Positions 39,113 through 48,204 of a stretch of DNA of 64,000 nt are shown here, one piece after another; position 1 is the first letter of the stretch, and each line of letters opens with the position of its first letter. The stretch is taken from positions 62,001 through 126,000 of the forward strand of contig NZ_LXUK01000009.1 of assembly GCF_013072695.1 (NCBI RefSeq), in the 5' to 3' direction. The stretch comes from Acinetobacter sp. Ac_5812. GTDB taxonomy: Bacteria; Pseudomonadota; Gammaproteobacteria; Pseudomonadales; Moraxellaceae. A program made the translations under genes and the position numbers. Below the pieces are notes generated by a model that was not told the origin of the DNA, searched no databases, and saw nothing but the letters and a program-made list of their open reading frames with translations.

Positions 39113-40522
39113 CTAGCAGAATTTTAAAGTGCCATAACAGTTTGGCGTAAAGTTCTGAGTTGCTAACTGTAAATCTGTCAAACCCATCTGAGGTCGATTT
39201 GCATTGATTAAATTAACTGTACCCACAGGAACAGTATCACCCAAAACACATCTTAATGCGCCACCAAAACCACAATCAACAGGCTGAACATTGGTTAAAT
39301 AATTCGATACTTGTGCAAACGCTTCATTTAGAGTGGCTTTAGGAATATCAACATTAAAAGCAGGTTCAATAAATCCAATATCAACTGGGTTAGTAAACTC
39401 TAACCACCAGCCATTTTGAGACACCGATTTATTATTGCTCCACTGGATACCCTGAGACTGTAATGATAAAGAAGCGGCTGTGCCATTTAAGCTCACTTTA
39501 TGGAAATAACCTAAATTTTCGCTAATCGCCACATCAACCAGCAAATTCTGAATCGTACCCGTCACCTCTTTATCTAAATCCAAGACTCCTGCTGCTCTTG
39601 CCACAATATTCCCACTTAAATCAATATCACGTACCTTTGCAGTCGCTGTTAAGTTTGCAGTATTAATACGTTTGCCTGTAATCGCTTGCTGCCCTATAGC
39701 TAAATCACCTTTTAAAATATTACTTCCCGTGGCTTTATCTCGAAGATTCAAAGAATAAGACTCTGTTTCAAAACCGATATTTGTAATATTGTTAGGAGTA
39801 CAAGAACCTACCCCTGAACACACTTCTCCTGAAATAGGAGCGTATCCATCTGACTGATTTAAGGTGCGTCGATTTGCCTCTCCCGCCACTTGACTGTTAC
39901 CAAAACCATTGACATTGGCAACGCCTGTGGTTGCTGCAATTTCCATATGACCACTGAGTGAATTAATACCCGTTTTAGTAGCACCATTTTCCAAACCAAA
40001 GGTAATTAAACCCAATGCCTTTTCTGCACTAAAATTAAGACCCACAACCTGTCGAGTTGAGGCCTTATCTGGATTTTTAATTGCGAACTCTATAAATGGG
40101 TTAGTTAAAACTGCGGAAGAACCAACGCGCGCTGCGCGGTCAACCGCAGTATCAGAATTGGATATTGCTGAATTACCTAAACCACTTAAACTAATATAAT
40201 CAATATCAATGTCACAACCACCATATCCATTGATACCACCACATCCCAATTGAAGTTTTTTAATGTTCACATTAAGTTCCATTTCACCTTCTAAACCTAA
40301 CTTATAGAAACCTATAGTGTTATCTCCGCCTAATCGTTGTGCTTCTTTATTAGCTAAATCAGTTGGTGAAATATAAGACATATTCAACAATGCCTGTCCA
40401 GTTGTGGCAGACAACTCTCTATCTGTCATACTTTTTAATGTAGCTGTAGTGGCATATGCAAAATTTAAGCACGAACTGCTGAACAAAAGCATTGCTAGGT
40501 GAAGGGACTTAAACTGGCGCAT
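39113..40522 (-). CDS. Secreted tagged protein with conserved C-terminal Cys tail, paralogue B
   Basis: 469 residues. Signal peptide to about residue 24 (SSSCLNFAYA), tag MTDRELSATTGQAL (32-45), then SYISPTD as in paralogue A. Shared blocks with A are the LQLGCGG motif, the TNPFIEFAIKNP block, LSLQSQ, GWWLEF and the final NCYGTLKFC; the middle parts differ in length and sequence. GGAGG is 6 nt before the ATG. It has its own terminator, so A and B are separate single-gene units arising by tandem duplication. Function unknown. Confidence 0.68.
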   Translation of the reverse strand: MRQFKSLHLAMLLFSSSCLNFAYATTATLKSMTDRELSATTGQALLNMSYISPTDLANKEAQRLGGDNTIGFYKLGLEGEMELNVNIKKLQLGCGGINGYGGCDIDIDYISLSGLGNSAISNSDTAVDRAARVGSSAVLTNPFIEFAIKNPDKASTRQVVGLNFSAEKALGLITFGLENGATKTGINSLSGHMEIAATTGVANVNGFGNSQVAGEANRRTLNQSDGYAPISGEVCSGVGSCTPNNITNIGFETESYSLNLRDKATGSNILKGDLAIGQQAITGKRINTANLTATAKVRDIDLSGNIVARAAGVLDLDKEVTGTIQNLLVDVAISENLGYFHKVSLNGTAASLSLQSQGIQWSNNKSVSQNGWWLEFTNPVDIGFIEPAFNVDIPKATLNEAFAQVSNYLTNVQPVDCGFGGALRCVLGDTVPVGTVNLINANRPQMGLTDLQLATQNFTPNCYGTLKFC

Positions 40523-40942
40523 GACCGACCTCCGTGTTTAAAACATCCATATTTGTTTATTTTTATAATGTTTCATATCAACCACAGACGAGGTTCTAAT
40601 CTATATACACTCTGTGAACTGATATAAAGACAAATCGTTTTTTAAATTATATTTTAAATATTATTAAATACAAGTTTAATTTAACTTAACAATATAGGCC
40701 ATAAATATAAAATTTATTTAAATTTATCACATAAAAAAAGCTCACCCTATTTTCACAGGGTGAGCTAAAATATTTTTTATTTAAGCATTAAACAGCTAAT
40801 ATTTAATAAAAATTACAATATATCTATTTGCTCTATAAAACTTATCCAACAACGACATTACTCTCCCTGCAAAAGAATAACCCTATTCTAAAAACACAGA
40901 TGATTAGTAATATTTACAAATAAATATATTCATTGATTTAAG
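40523..40942 (-). other. Intergenic region, tpsB / paralogue B
   Basis: About 420 bp, AT-rich. It holds the strong terminator at 40731-40766 for tpsB and the upstream region of paralogue B. No gene seen. Confidence 0.5.
40731..40766 (-). terminator. Terminator of the tpsA-tpsB operon
   Basis: AGCTCACCCT (40739-40748) and AGGGTGAGCT (40757-40766) form a perfect 10-bp stem; on the minus strand it is followed by TTTTTTT. It lies 177 bp past the tpsB stop. Confidence 0.85.
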
Positions 40943-42646
40943 TTAAAATCTCCACCCCACGCTAAACTGCAATCGTGGTTGCTGATCCTTGTCGCTTTTC
41001 GCAGCTGAAGTATTTCGCCATGCAACTGTTACATTATAGTCAAAGTCTTGATAGCCACCGCCAAAACCAATCCCTGTGCTTGCCAAAGCGCGGCTATTTT
41101 TATCGCTAAGATATGGATTTTTATTTTGCTGTATTCGTCCGACATCCTGGAATAAATAAGTATTTAGCCATGGTTTTAATTGATAATAAAAATTAATTGA
41201 TGTCCCCCAACCTTGATCTCCAAGTCCTTCTGCTGCTGGATAAGCACGCATTTGGTTCAAGGAAAATTTCTCGGCTGAATCGAGGTTCTTGGATGCAAGC
41301 TGTCCATATAACTCACTGGTCAACCATGAAGATGCTGTTAATCTTTGCTGTCTAGAAAGCTTAAGTTCATATTTATTGAAACTGCCTTGGGTCTTTGCAG
41401 ATAAGCGATCAATATTCAAAGCTGATGGGCTTTGTATATTCAGATTGCCAACCGTAGTGATCAATTCAAATTGATTGATACCACCTTTGGCATCTCCAAT
41501 CCCCCAATCATCCATTCGACTAAAACTGAGTGAGATCCGACTTGCCTCTATCTGTTTGGATGTCTCTGTATTCGTGGCCGCGATTTCATCAAATAACTTT
41601 CTTTTTTCAGCCAACAGCTTCAAATTCAAATTAGTCTTTTGACTTCGGATCAATGGATAAATGAGATTTACATTATAGTTTTCAGAGGTCCCTGTAGCAT
41701 CTAATTGCTTAAATTGTTCACCCAGTTCATACTCAGTTCTGCTGTAGCCACCGCCCAGCCATAGACCCGTTCCAGTGATAGGAAACCGAGCATTTAAACT
41801 ACCTGAAAGCAAATCTTGATTACTTCCGAGTAATTGAGCAGATAGCTTCTCTCCATATCCCAACAAGCTATTGCTTTCGAGATAGCTTGAAAGTCGATAT
41901 TTTCCTGTATAGCTACTTCCAGAGTTATCAATACCAATTCGTCCGAGCCAAGTTGGTTGTCCTAGAATATCCAGAACAAGGTCTGTTTGCCCAGTCTGTT
42001 CGCCAGCCTGTAGGTTTGCCTGAATTTGCCCGACACCTGCTAGGTCTGAGACAAGTAGCAAGGTCTTATTACTTTGCTGTTGTTGTAAAGCCTGATGATG
42101 AGGAATTTGATCGGTAAAGCGCTTAATGGTTGTATCTTTAATTTTAGACTGGTTATTTAAAAGAACTTGACCGAGTTGTCCTTCGAGTACTCGGATCACC
42201 AATATTCCATTTTCTAATTTTTGTTTAGGGAGATAGGCTTTCGCCAGAAAGTAACCCTGCTTTTTATAATATTCAGTAATTTGTTCTGCGCCAAGCTGTA
42301 AATCAGCTAATACATTGTTTTTATTTTCCAGTGATTTGACTAAATCATGCAAAACTACTGTAGAAATTTGCTGATTCCCTTCTATCTGGACTTTTGTGAC
42401 CCAAATAGGGGTTTGATCCTGACTGTAATTTTGCTGCGATGAATCAGCGCCAAAGTACTGTTGGTCTCTTTTTGGTGTTTCTTTGAATTGTTCAGGACTT
42501 AATTGTTTAGTAATGGTTCCGCTATCAGGAATCACAACTTCAGCATGGCCAATAGAAGAACCAGCAATCAAAATGCTAATCCCTCCCATTACTTGAAGGA
42601 GTGTTCTATTGCGCATCCCTGCTTGTTTATATAAATAAAATTTCAT
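40943..42646 (-). CDS. Two-partner secretion transporter TpsB (ShlB/FhaC family)
   Basis: Outer-membrane translocator for the adjacent TpsA. About 567 residues from the ATG at 42646 (GAGA upstream); a TTG at 42667 is in frame. Signal peptide ends near SIGHA; then two POTRA domains (VTKVQIEGNQQIS... and the ShlB-type NGILVIRVLEGQLGQV), then a 16-strand barrel with the conserved loop motif MRAYPAAEGLGDQGW and a C-terminal Phe (LQFSVGWRF). It follows tpsA across an 86-nt gap that contains a perfect palindrome. Confidence 0.9.
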   Translation of the reverse strand: MKFYLYKQAGMRNRTLLQVMGGISILIAGSSIGHAEVVIPDSGTITKQLSPEQFKETPKRDQQYFGADSSQQNYSQDQTPIWVTKVQIEGNQQISTVVLHDLVKSLENKNNVLADLQLGAEQITEYYKKQGYFLAKAYLPKQKLENGILVIRVLEGQLGQVLLNNQSKIKDTTIKRFTDQIPHHQALQQQQSNKTLLLVSDLAGVGQIQANLQAGEQTGQTDLVLDILGQPTWLGRIGIDNSGSSYTGKYRLSSYLESNSLLGYGEKLSAQLLGSNQDLLSGSLNARFPITGTGLWLGGGYSRTEYELGEQFKQLDATGTSENYNVNLIYPLIRSQKTNLNLKLLAEKRKLFDEIAATNTETSKQIEASRISLSFSRMDDWGIGDAKGGINQFELITTVGNLNIQSPSALNIDRLSAKTQGSFNKYELKLSRQQRLTASSWLTSELYGQLASKNLDSAEKFSLNQMRAYPAAEGLGDQGWGTSINFYYQLKPWLNTYLFQDVGRIQQNKNPYLSDKNSRALASTGIGFGGGYQDFDYNVTVAWRNTSAAKSDKDQQPRLQFSVGWRF

Positions 42647-42680
42647 TATTTCTCTAAATTTAATCAATATCTTATTATTT

Positions 42681-42708
42681 AAGACCAGAGGCTTAAGCCT
42701 CTGGTCTT
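42681..42708 (-). other. Perfect 28-bp palindrome between tpsA and tpsB
   Basis: AAGACCAGAGGCTT followed directly by its reverse complement. In RNA it forms a stem of about 12 bp with a TTAA loop. No T-run follows, so it is better explained as a stability or processing element, or a protein-binding palindrome, than as a terminator. Confidence 0.6.
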
Positions 42709-42732
42709 ATATCTTAATAATCTCTTTTAATC

Positions 42733-45663
42733 TTAATGGTTATAACGGAGCCATGGAGTTGCATTATCCTCATCAATCACCCATGTCGAGCTTGAAGTTG
42801 GGTCAGAAGCATCGGCAATATCCCAACCTGAAAAAGTCAGAATTTTTTGCAGTTCAGCGGTAGTTTTACCCACACCACCCGCACTGGTAGATTGACCTGA
42901 TGTTTCAGTATTCCAGTAGCTATTGATTACTATGCTCGCATAGGGATTATCCCCAACCAATCCCCCTGTTTTACTATCACCTAACACAACACCAGATGAA
43001 TAGCTATTTTCAATCGAACCTGTATGATAACCCACTAGTCCTCCGACCTGACTCTCTCCAACCACTAAATTGGATGCATAAGAATTACTGACCTTTCCTA
43101 GATTCAAGCCAATTAAGCCACCAACCTCATTCTTCCCTTTCACTTCACCAGATGCATAACTACCAAGTACAAGATTATTCGCAGCATTTCCACCAACCAA
43201 GCCACCAACAGCACTTTCGCCATCGACCTTACCTGTCGCAAAACTGTTATTAATATAGAGTTGGGCTTGATTAGAATTGCTTCTAACAACTGTAACACCG
43301 ACTAAACCGCCAACGCTACGTTTTCCAGATACATTCCCCGTTGCATAACTTTGATCAATATGATGAGTAACACTATCGAGATTTAAACTACCAACCAGTC
43401 CTCCAGCCCCAAATATTCCCAACTCAGGATGAAAGTTATTGTTAATATACATTCCAGATATAATATTGCCTGTGGCATAACTATTAGAAATACCATTTTT
43501 CATGAACCCAACCAGACCACCAATGTACGCTCCACCAAAATCATTCGGGCCCTTATTTTGTTCATCCTCCTCAGACATAGTTACAGGGAGTAAAGAAATA
43601 TCCCCTGTGGCATAACTATTATCAATCGATAGCGTACTAGCCCCCACTAATCCACCTGTAATCGTTCCTCCAACGATTCGGCTATTAGAATAACTATTGC
43701 TAATTTTCCCATTCATATCACTCTGATTAGGATTCCCAGCAAGACCAATTAAACCACCAACATATATCCCACCTTGAATCAAACCTGTACTGTAAGCATT
43801 CTTAACACTCCCATTTTGATGATAACCAGATAGTGCTCCAACCCCAACATAAGCATTAATTTGGGTATTTACCAACCCAATATCTCTTAAAATGCCAGAT
43901 GACACACTGAATAAACCTTGTGGTATAAACGTATGAACGCTCAGTCTCTCCACATTAAGTAAAGGGTCCTGTATGGTTAATCCTTCAATTGTATGGCCCA
44001 AACCATGGAAATTTCCTTGAAAGGGCATACCGCTTTGAATCTCAAACTGACTCAAATCGATAACCGCCTGTCCAATTGGGTCAAAACCTTTCCCATTATT
44101 CCAATTGACCGTATCGGAGGCGTCAATGTTGCTACCCAAGGCATAATTCCCGGTCAAGTTATTGTTCATTCCTTGCAGGGTATTAATATTGGCATCCCCT
44201 TCCTCACCTAAGTCATTGATCACAATGTAGGAAGTTCCATTAATCAATAAGGTCGGGGATGAACCACTGATATTAATCTTGGCGCCATTATTTAGGTTGT
44301 AATCCGAACCCGCGCCATAGTTCATGGCAAGTTTGGCTTTATCTCCACTTAAATCTAAATCACTATTAAAGTTAATATCTTTGTTTGCGGTTAGTGTCAG
44401 GGCGGTATTAGCATTCCAACTAGTGGCATCATTGATATTAATATTGCCTTGGCCTTCTGCCGTACCCATCGCATTCAAAGTGACGTTGCCTTTATTTAAA
44501 GCATCACCCAAGGTGGTACTGCTGACACTGCCACCAAAGAAATCGACATCAACATTTTTGGCTTTCAACTCCCAGCCACTGGTGGTCGACGGTAAGCTGC
44601 TCGTGCTATTTCGCTGTGTCGTGATATTGGTACCTGAATTGATGTTTACCTCAGCCGCAGAAGTTTTGATTTGTCCACCATTACCACCGTTCGGGGCTGA
44701 TGCATCTAAGGTACCGCTGACATTTACCTTACCGCTGCTTAAATCACTGCCAAGCTCAATCACACCACGGACATTATTCACCGTTTGCGCTTGGATCACC
44801 CCAACACTATTCACCACCGCATTACTTAATTCATCAATCCCTTTTGCAGTAAGGATCACTTTACCGCCATCCGCCTGAATCATTCCGCCTGAGTTAATCA
44901 AGGCCTGTGCCTTACCCTGATTAATGGTGTACCCCAACAAACTGCCATTATTTAAATTCAGGGTAATATCACCGCCTGCTGCCAATAAAACATTGCCTTG
45001 TGGTGCTTTAATCGTTCCTGTTTGTTTTACTGTCGGAGCAATCAAAGCCACTATACCACCTGTGGGCACAGTGATTTTGCCGCGGTTCTCAACGCTTTTG
45101 TTATTGGTAGCGTTATTAAAATTAAATAGATTGTTATTAAAATCAGCATTACTCAGGCTTAAGGTCGATGCCACCAGACCCGCGGTATTCACCTGTGAGG
45201 TGCTGCCAAATAACACGCCATTCGGGTTAATAATAAATACTTGCCCATTGGCATTTAACTGACCGTTTAAGTTGGATGCACTTGTCCCCGTAACGCGGTT
45301 TAAGGTAATCGAACTGCTATTCGGTTGCACGAAATTCACGATTTCATTGCTATTGGTGGAAAAGCTGCTCCAGTCAATCGCAGCTTTTGCGGTGGACTGG
45401 TTAATGGTGGTGGTGGTACCTGCGGTTGAAATCGTGGCTGTGCCTGAACTCACCACGCCACCTGTTGGTCCTGCAAAAACAATACTGGCACTCAGTACAT
45501 TCACTGCAAAGAATGCTGCTCGTTTTGCTGTATGAGCAACTGCGGTTTTAGATTTGATTTTTGTTGTTGATTGCGTTGCAACCACGCCCCCTTTAGCCTT
45601 TTCACTCACTGCTTGCCAGCAAAGATGCGTCGCATTCCATACTACTTGATAGATCTTATTCAC
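42733..45663 (-). CDS. TpsA exoprotein: ESPR signal, haemagglutinin-type secretion domain, GLUG repeats
   Basis: About 976 residues from a GTG at 45663 preceded by AGGTGG; this start gives NKIYQVVWNATHLCWQAVSE, a typical extended signal peptide region, then signal cleavage near FAGPTGG. The TPS secretion domain follows with NPNGVLFG (HMW1/FHA type). The middle is beta-helix-like. The C-terminal third holds about ten GLUG-type repeats (GGLVG...NSYATG), roughly 42,900-43,860. It ends TPWLRYNH with no toxin domain or CdiA-like VENN motif. Probably an adhesin secreted by the adjacent TpsB. Confidence 0.88.
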   Translation of the reverse strand: MNKIYQVVWNATHLCWQAVSEKAKGGVVATQSTTKIKSKTAVAHTAKRAAFFAVNVLSASIVFAGPTGGVVSSGTATISTAGTTTTINQSTAKAAIDWSSFSTNSNEIVNFVQPNSSSITLNRVTGTSASNLNGQLNANGQVFIINPNGVLFGSTSQVNTAGLVASTLSLSNADFNNNLFNFNNATNNKSVENRGKITVPTGGIVALIAPTVKQTGTIKAPQGNVLLAAGGDITLNLNNGSLLGYTINQGKAQALINSGGMIQADGGKVILTAKGIDELSNAVVNSVGVIQAQTVNNVRGVIELGSDLSSGKVNVSGTLDASAPNGGNGGQIKTSAAEVNINSGTNITTQRNSTSSLPSTTSGWELKAKNVDVDFFGGSVSSTTLGDALNKGNVTLNAMGTAEGQGNININDATSWNANTALTLTANKDINFNSDLDLSGDKAKLAMNYGAGSDYNLNNGAKINISGSSPTLLINGTSYIVINDLGEEGDANINTLQGMNNNLTGNYALGSNIDASDTVNWNNGKGFDPIGQAVIDLSQFEIQSGMPFQGNFHGLGHTIEGLTIQDPLLNVERLSVHTFIPQGLFSVSSGILRDIGLVNTQINAYVGVGALSGYHQNGSVKNAYSTGLIQGGIYVGGLIGLAGNPNQSDMNGKISNSYSNSRIVGGTITGGLVGASTLSIDNSYATGDISLLPVTMSEEDEQNKGPNDFGGAYIGGLVGFMKNGISNSYATGNIISGMYINNNFHPELGIFGAGGLVGSLNLDSVTHHIDQSYATGNVSGKRSVGGLVGVTVVRSNSNQAQLYINNSFATGKVDGESAVGGLVGGNAANNLVLGSYASGEVKGKNEVGGLIGLNLGKVSNSYASNLVVGESQVGGLVGYHTGSIENSYSSGVVLGDSKTGGLVGDNPYASIVINSYWNTETSGQSTSAGGVGKTTAELQKILTFSGWDIADASDPTSSSTWVIDEDNATPWLRYNH
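42900..43860 (-). repeat. GLUG-type repeat array inside tpsA
   Basis: About ten degenerate units of 25-40 residues with the core GG-[LI]-[VI]-G...[NQ]-[SA]-[YF]-[AS]-[TS]-G. The units diverge at DNA level, so the array is old rather than a recent slippage product. The boundaries are approximate. Confidence 0.75.
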
Positions 45664-46036
45664 AATTATCCCCACCTGTTCTTAATATTTTAAAAAATTG
45701 CGATTTATTTTTAGCATATCTTTTTTATTATTTGATTAATTTATATATTTTCCTGACCAATGGTTAAAACATCATCAAGCAATCACATAAATTACAGGTG
45801 AGTACTTATTTTGATTTACTTAGATTGAATTTAAAGAGAATGAGACGTAGAGCATTTTATTTAGATGGATAAATCTAATTGAGTAAAAATAAGGAAATAC
45901 TAAAAATTTAAGGATTATTATTCGTTAAAACGATACGATTTATGATGATGCGATAAGCATTATATTTAGCTTTTACTGAGAGGGTATTAACCATTGACCC
46001 GATGATCAATGGTTAAATTTTTAAAACGATTAAAAA
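45664..46036 (-). other. tpsA upstream region and dcd 3' flank
   Basis: About 370 bp, AT-rich, no ORF. It holds the tpsA ribosome binding site, its presumed promoter, and an 11-bp inverted repeat at 45987-46016. Confidence 0.45.
45987..46016. terminator. Hairpin downstream of dcd
   Basis: TTAACCATTGA (45987-45997) and TCAATGGTTAA (46006-46016) form an 11-bp stem. The T-run (ATTTTT) is on the plus-strand side, but no plus-strand gene ends here; it most likely ends dcd transcription or blocks antisense entry. Confidence 0.45.
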
Positions 46037-46606
46037 TTAAGTCTTCGGTAAGGTCACACCAGTTTGACCTTGGTATTTACCACCACGGTCTTTATATGAT
46101 GTTTCACACACTTCATCGCTTTCAAAGAACAACATTTGTGCAACACCTTCACCTGCATAAATACGCGCTGGTAAGTTGGTTGTATTTGAAAATTCTAGGG
46201 TAACGTGACCTTCCCACTCAGGCTCTAATGGCGTTACGTTCACGATAATTCCACAACGCGCATAAGTCGACTTACCTAAGCAAACGGTTAAAACATTGCG
46301 TGGAATACGGAAATACTCAATGGTACGCGCTAAAGCAAATGAGTTTGGTGGAATAATACACACATCAGATTCGATATCGATAAAGCTTTTATCATCGAAG
46401 TTCTTTGGGTCAACAATCGCTGAATGAACGTTAGTAAACACTTTAAATTCACGTGCACAACGGACATCGTAGCCATAGCTCGATACCCCATAAGAAATCA
46501 ACTTTTCTCCGTTTTCATCAAAACGAACTTGATTCTCTGCATAAGGTTCAATCATGCCGTGTTTTTCGCTCATTTCACGAATCCAACGATCAGATTTTAT
46601 TGCCAT
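46037..46606 (-). CDS. dcd: dCTP deaminase
   Basis: Converts dCTP to dUTP for thymidylate synthesis. 189 residues, the normal length for the trimeric enzyme. Key segments: [44 protein letters not shown] with the catalytic Glu, and [14 protein letters not shown] near the end. Housekeeping gene marking the right border of the secreted-protein block. Confidence 0.95.
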   Translation of the reverse strand: MAIKSDRWIREMSEKHGMIEPYAENQVRFDENGEKLISYGVSSYGYDVRCAREFKVFTNVHSAIVDPKNFDDKSFIDIESDVCIIPPNSFALARTIEYFRIPRNVLTVCLGKSTYARCGIIVNVTPLEPEWEGHVTLEFSNTTNLPARIYAGEGVAQMLFFESDEVCETSYKDRGGKYQGQTGVTLPKT

Positions 46607-46712
46607 GACTTTTTATCCATAGACGAAGTTAATAATTAGCGAGTACTTTAACGTAAAATGGTATCAATGAAAACAACAGCACTATCCTATTATGTGGATA
46701 ACGCTGTCAAAG

Positions 46713-47306
46713 TTATAAATTGATCAATGCTGAATAGCTAATGGGGATCGCAAAAGCCATAAGTACTACAGATGCTGTGCGCTGTAATTTTGATTGAGAC
46801 AGCCATGCAACTTTATTGGTTGCTAACATTGCACCGACTGAAATCCAGAATAACGCAATGGGCAAAATCAAGCCGACAAAAGTACTCATATGCGCAAGAT
46901 AAATCTCTTGGCTTTTCCATGCTGCAACGGGAAATATCGCTGAAGCAAATAACAGGGCTTTTGGATTAAGCAAGGTTGCACATAACAACTCTCTAGGTCG
47001 AATGGTCGGTTGATTTAAAGCCACTTCTTGGTTCGCTGTGCGCCATAATTTAATCGCAAGAAAAACGATATAACCCGCACTTAATAATTTCAAAAAGATA
47101 GGCAAGGCAGGCAAAGTCGCTGAGACTTTACCAATCAGCATGCCCCATGCACTAATTGCGATGATATAGCCAATTGCTTCTGCTGGAATCAAGAGTAAAG
47201 ATTTGCGTAATCCAACTTGAATACCCGAAGATGCCAATAAGGTATTGGTGGGACCAGGAGTCAACAGAATGGTAATGACTAAACCAATAAAGAACCATGA
47301 AATCAT
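46713..47306 (-). CDS. LysE-family exporter
   Basis: 197-residue inner-membrane protein of the LysE/RhtB family with about six helices. The family N-terminus is seen (LVITILLTPGPTNTLLASSG; the usual PGP motif). It exports amino acids or related metabolites; substrate unknown. GAGGT precedes the ATG. It is 106 bp upstream of dcd on the same strand. Confidence 0.82.
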   Translation of the reverse strand: MISWFFIGLVITILLTPGPTNTLLASSGIQVGLRKSLLLIPAEAIGYIIAISAWGMLIGKVSATLPALPIFLKLLSAGYIVFLAIKLWRTANQEVALNQPTIRPRELLCATLLNPKALLFASAIFPVAAWKSQEIYLAHMSTFVGLILPIALFWISVGAMLATNKVAWLSQSKLQRTASVVLMAFAIPISYSALINL

Positions 47307-47622
47307 TGAATGACCTCACTAGAAGATAGTTTCAGATTAATCCAATTCTGAAGCCATAGCAAAAAATTAACTGTAAACAGTTATGACCAAATGCAATTTA
47401 AGCAACTGTTTTAACTATGTTTTATGAATTACAAGTTGACTCTACTCAACAGTCACAGCATAAAAAGCGTCTATTTAAAATACAAGAAATGTAAGCTATT
47501 CTTCTGAGGCCTATGTTTAGTGCAATAATGGCTGTCAGTATTTTAAGTTTTCACTAAGTAAATCGTGTTATTTTCTATACAATTTCCTGTTCATCTGTCC
47601 TACTGGGTCTATTTCCGCGTTT
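47307..47622. other. Divergent promoter region, LysE exporter / DUF2062
   Basis: 316 bp, AT-rich, no ORF or RNA gene seen. It should contain promoters in both directions; no box is convincing. Confidence 0.4.
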
Positions 47623-48180
47623 ATGCCTAAGCAATTCTTTCACAAGTGGCTGCCTTCATCAGAGAAAGTCGCGAGCTTAAAGCTGATGAAAATTTTTGGT
47701 GATCGCGCCTTGAATCCATTGCTTTGGTATGTGAATCGTCGCTCGATTGCAAAAGCCATGTTTATTGGCACCTTCTGGGGCATTCTGCCTGTTCCATTTC
47801 ATAGTCTGTTTATTATTCTGACGGTGTTATTTTTTGAAGTAAATTTACCCATTGGCCTCTGTATGGCATGGCTCACCAATCCTTTTACCGTGGTGCCAAT
47901 TCTATATTTAGGCTTTTGGTTTGGGACAAAAATTTATCACGTCAATATGATCAATAAAGAGATGTTGCTTGGAGTGTTACATCAGATTTTAAACTGGATT
48001 AAGAACTTTGGGCATGGTCATATTGATTTTAGTTTGGCCAAAATTTTAGTTTCAGGTCTAATCATTGAAGCTGTTTTATTTGCCGTTTTATTTTATCTAG
48101 CGACTCACCTGATGTGGCGCTGGATCGTGATTCGCAGCTGGCGCAAACGAGAAAAACAACAGAGAGAAGAAACCATTTAA
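47623..48180 (+). CDS. DUF2062 membrane protein
   Basis: 185 residues, two to three membrane helices. The DUF2062 core is plain: GTFWGILPVPFHSLFIIL, then LTNPFTVVPILYLGFWFGT. The C-terminal tail is strongly basic (RSWRKREKQQREET). Function unknown; widespread in Proteobacteria. Single gene, convergent with the lipoprotein nucleosidase gene. Confidence 0.82.
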   Translation: MPKQFFHKWLPSSEKVASLKLMKIFGDRALNPLLWYVNRRSIAKAMFIGTFWGILPVPFHSLFIILTVLFFEVNLPIGLCMAWLTNPFTVVPILYLGFWFGTKIYHVNMINKEMLLGVLHQILNWIKNFGHGHIDFSLAKILVSGLIIEAVLFAVLFYLATHLMWRWIVIRSWRKREKQQREETI

Positions 48181-48204
48181 ATGACTTCTTCTCGATCACA
48201 TTAA

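Noticed and set aside
28108..40522. Reading the shared tags as genuine double-glycine bacteriocin leaders
   Set aside because: They follow Sec signal peptides, end in G-Q or G-E, and the proteins are far too large; no C39 peptidase transporter is present. Only the spacing similarity is kept as an observation.
44324..45535. Plus-strand ORFs of 87-184 codons opposite tpsA
   Set aside because: They are shadows of the repetitive Gly/Thr/Asn-rich coding sequence; hydrophobic only because of codon complementarity.
42733..45663. CdiA-type contact-dependent inhibition system
   Set aside because: No VENN motif, no toxin domain at the C-terminus and no small immunity gene next to it.
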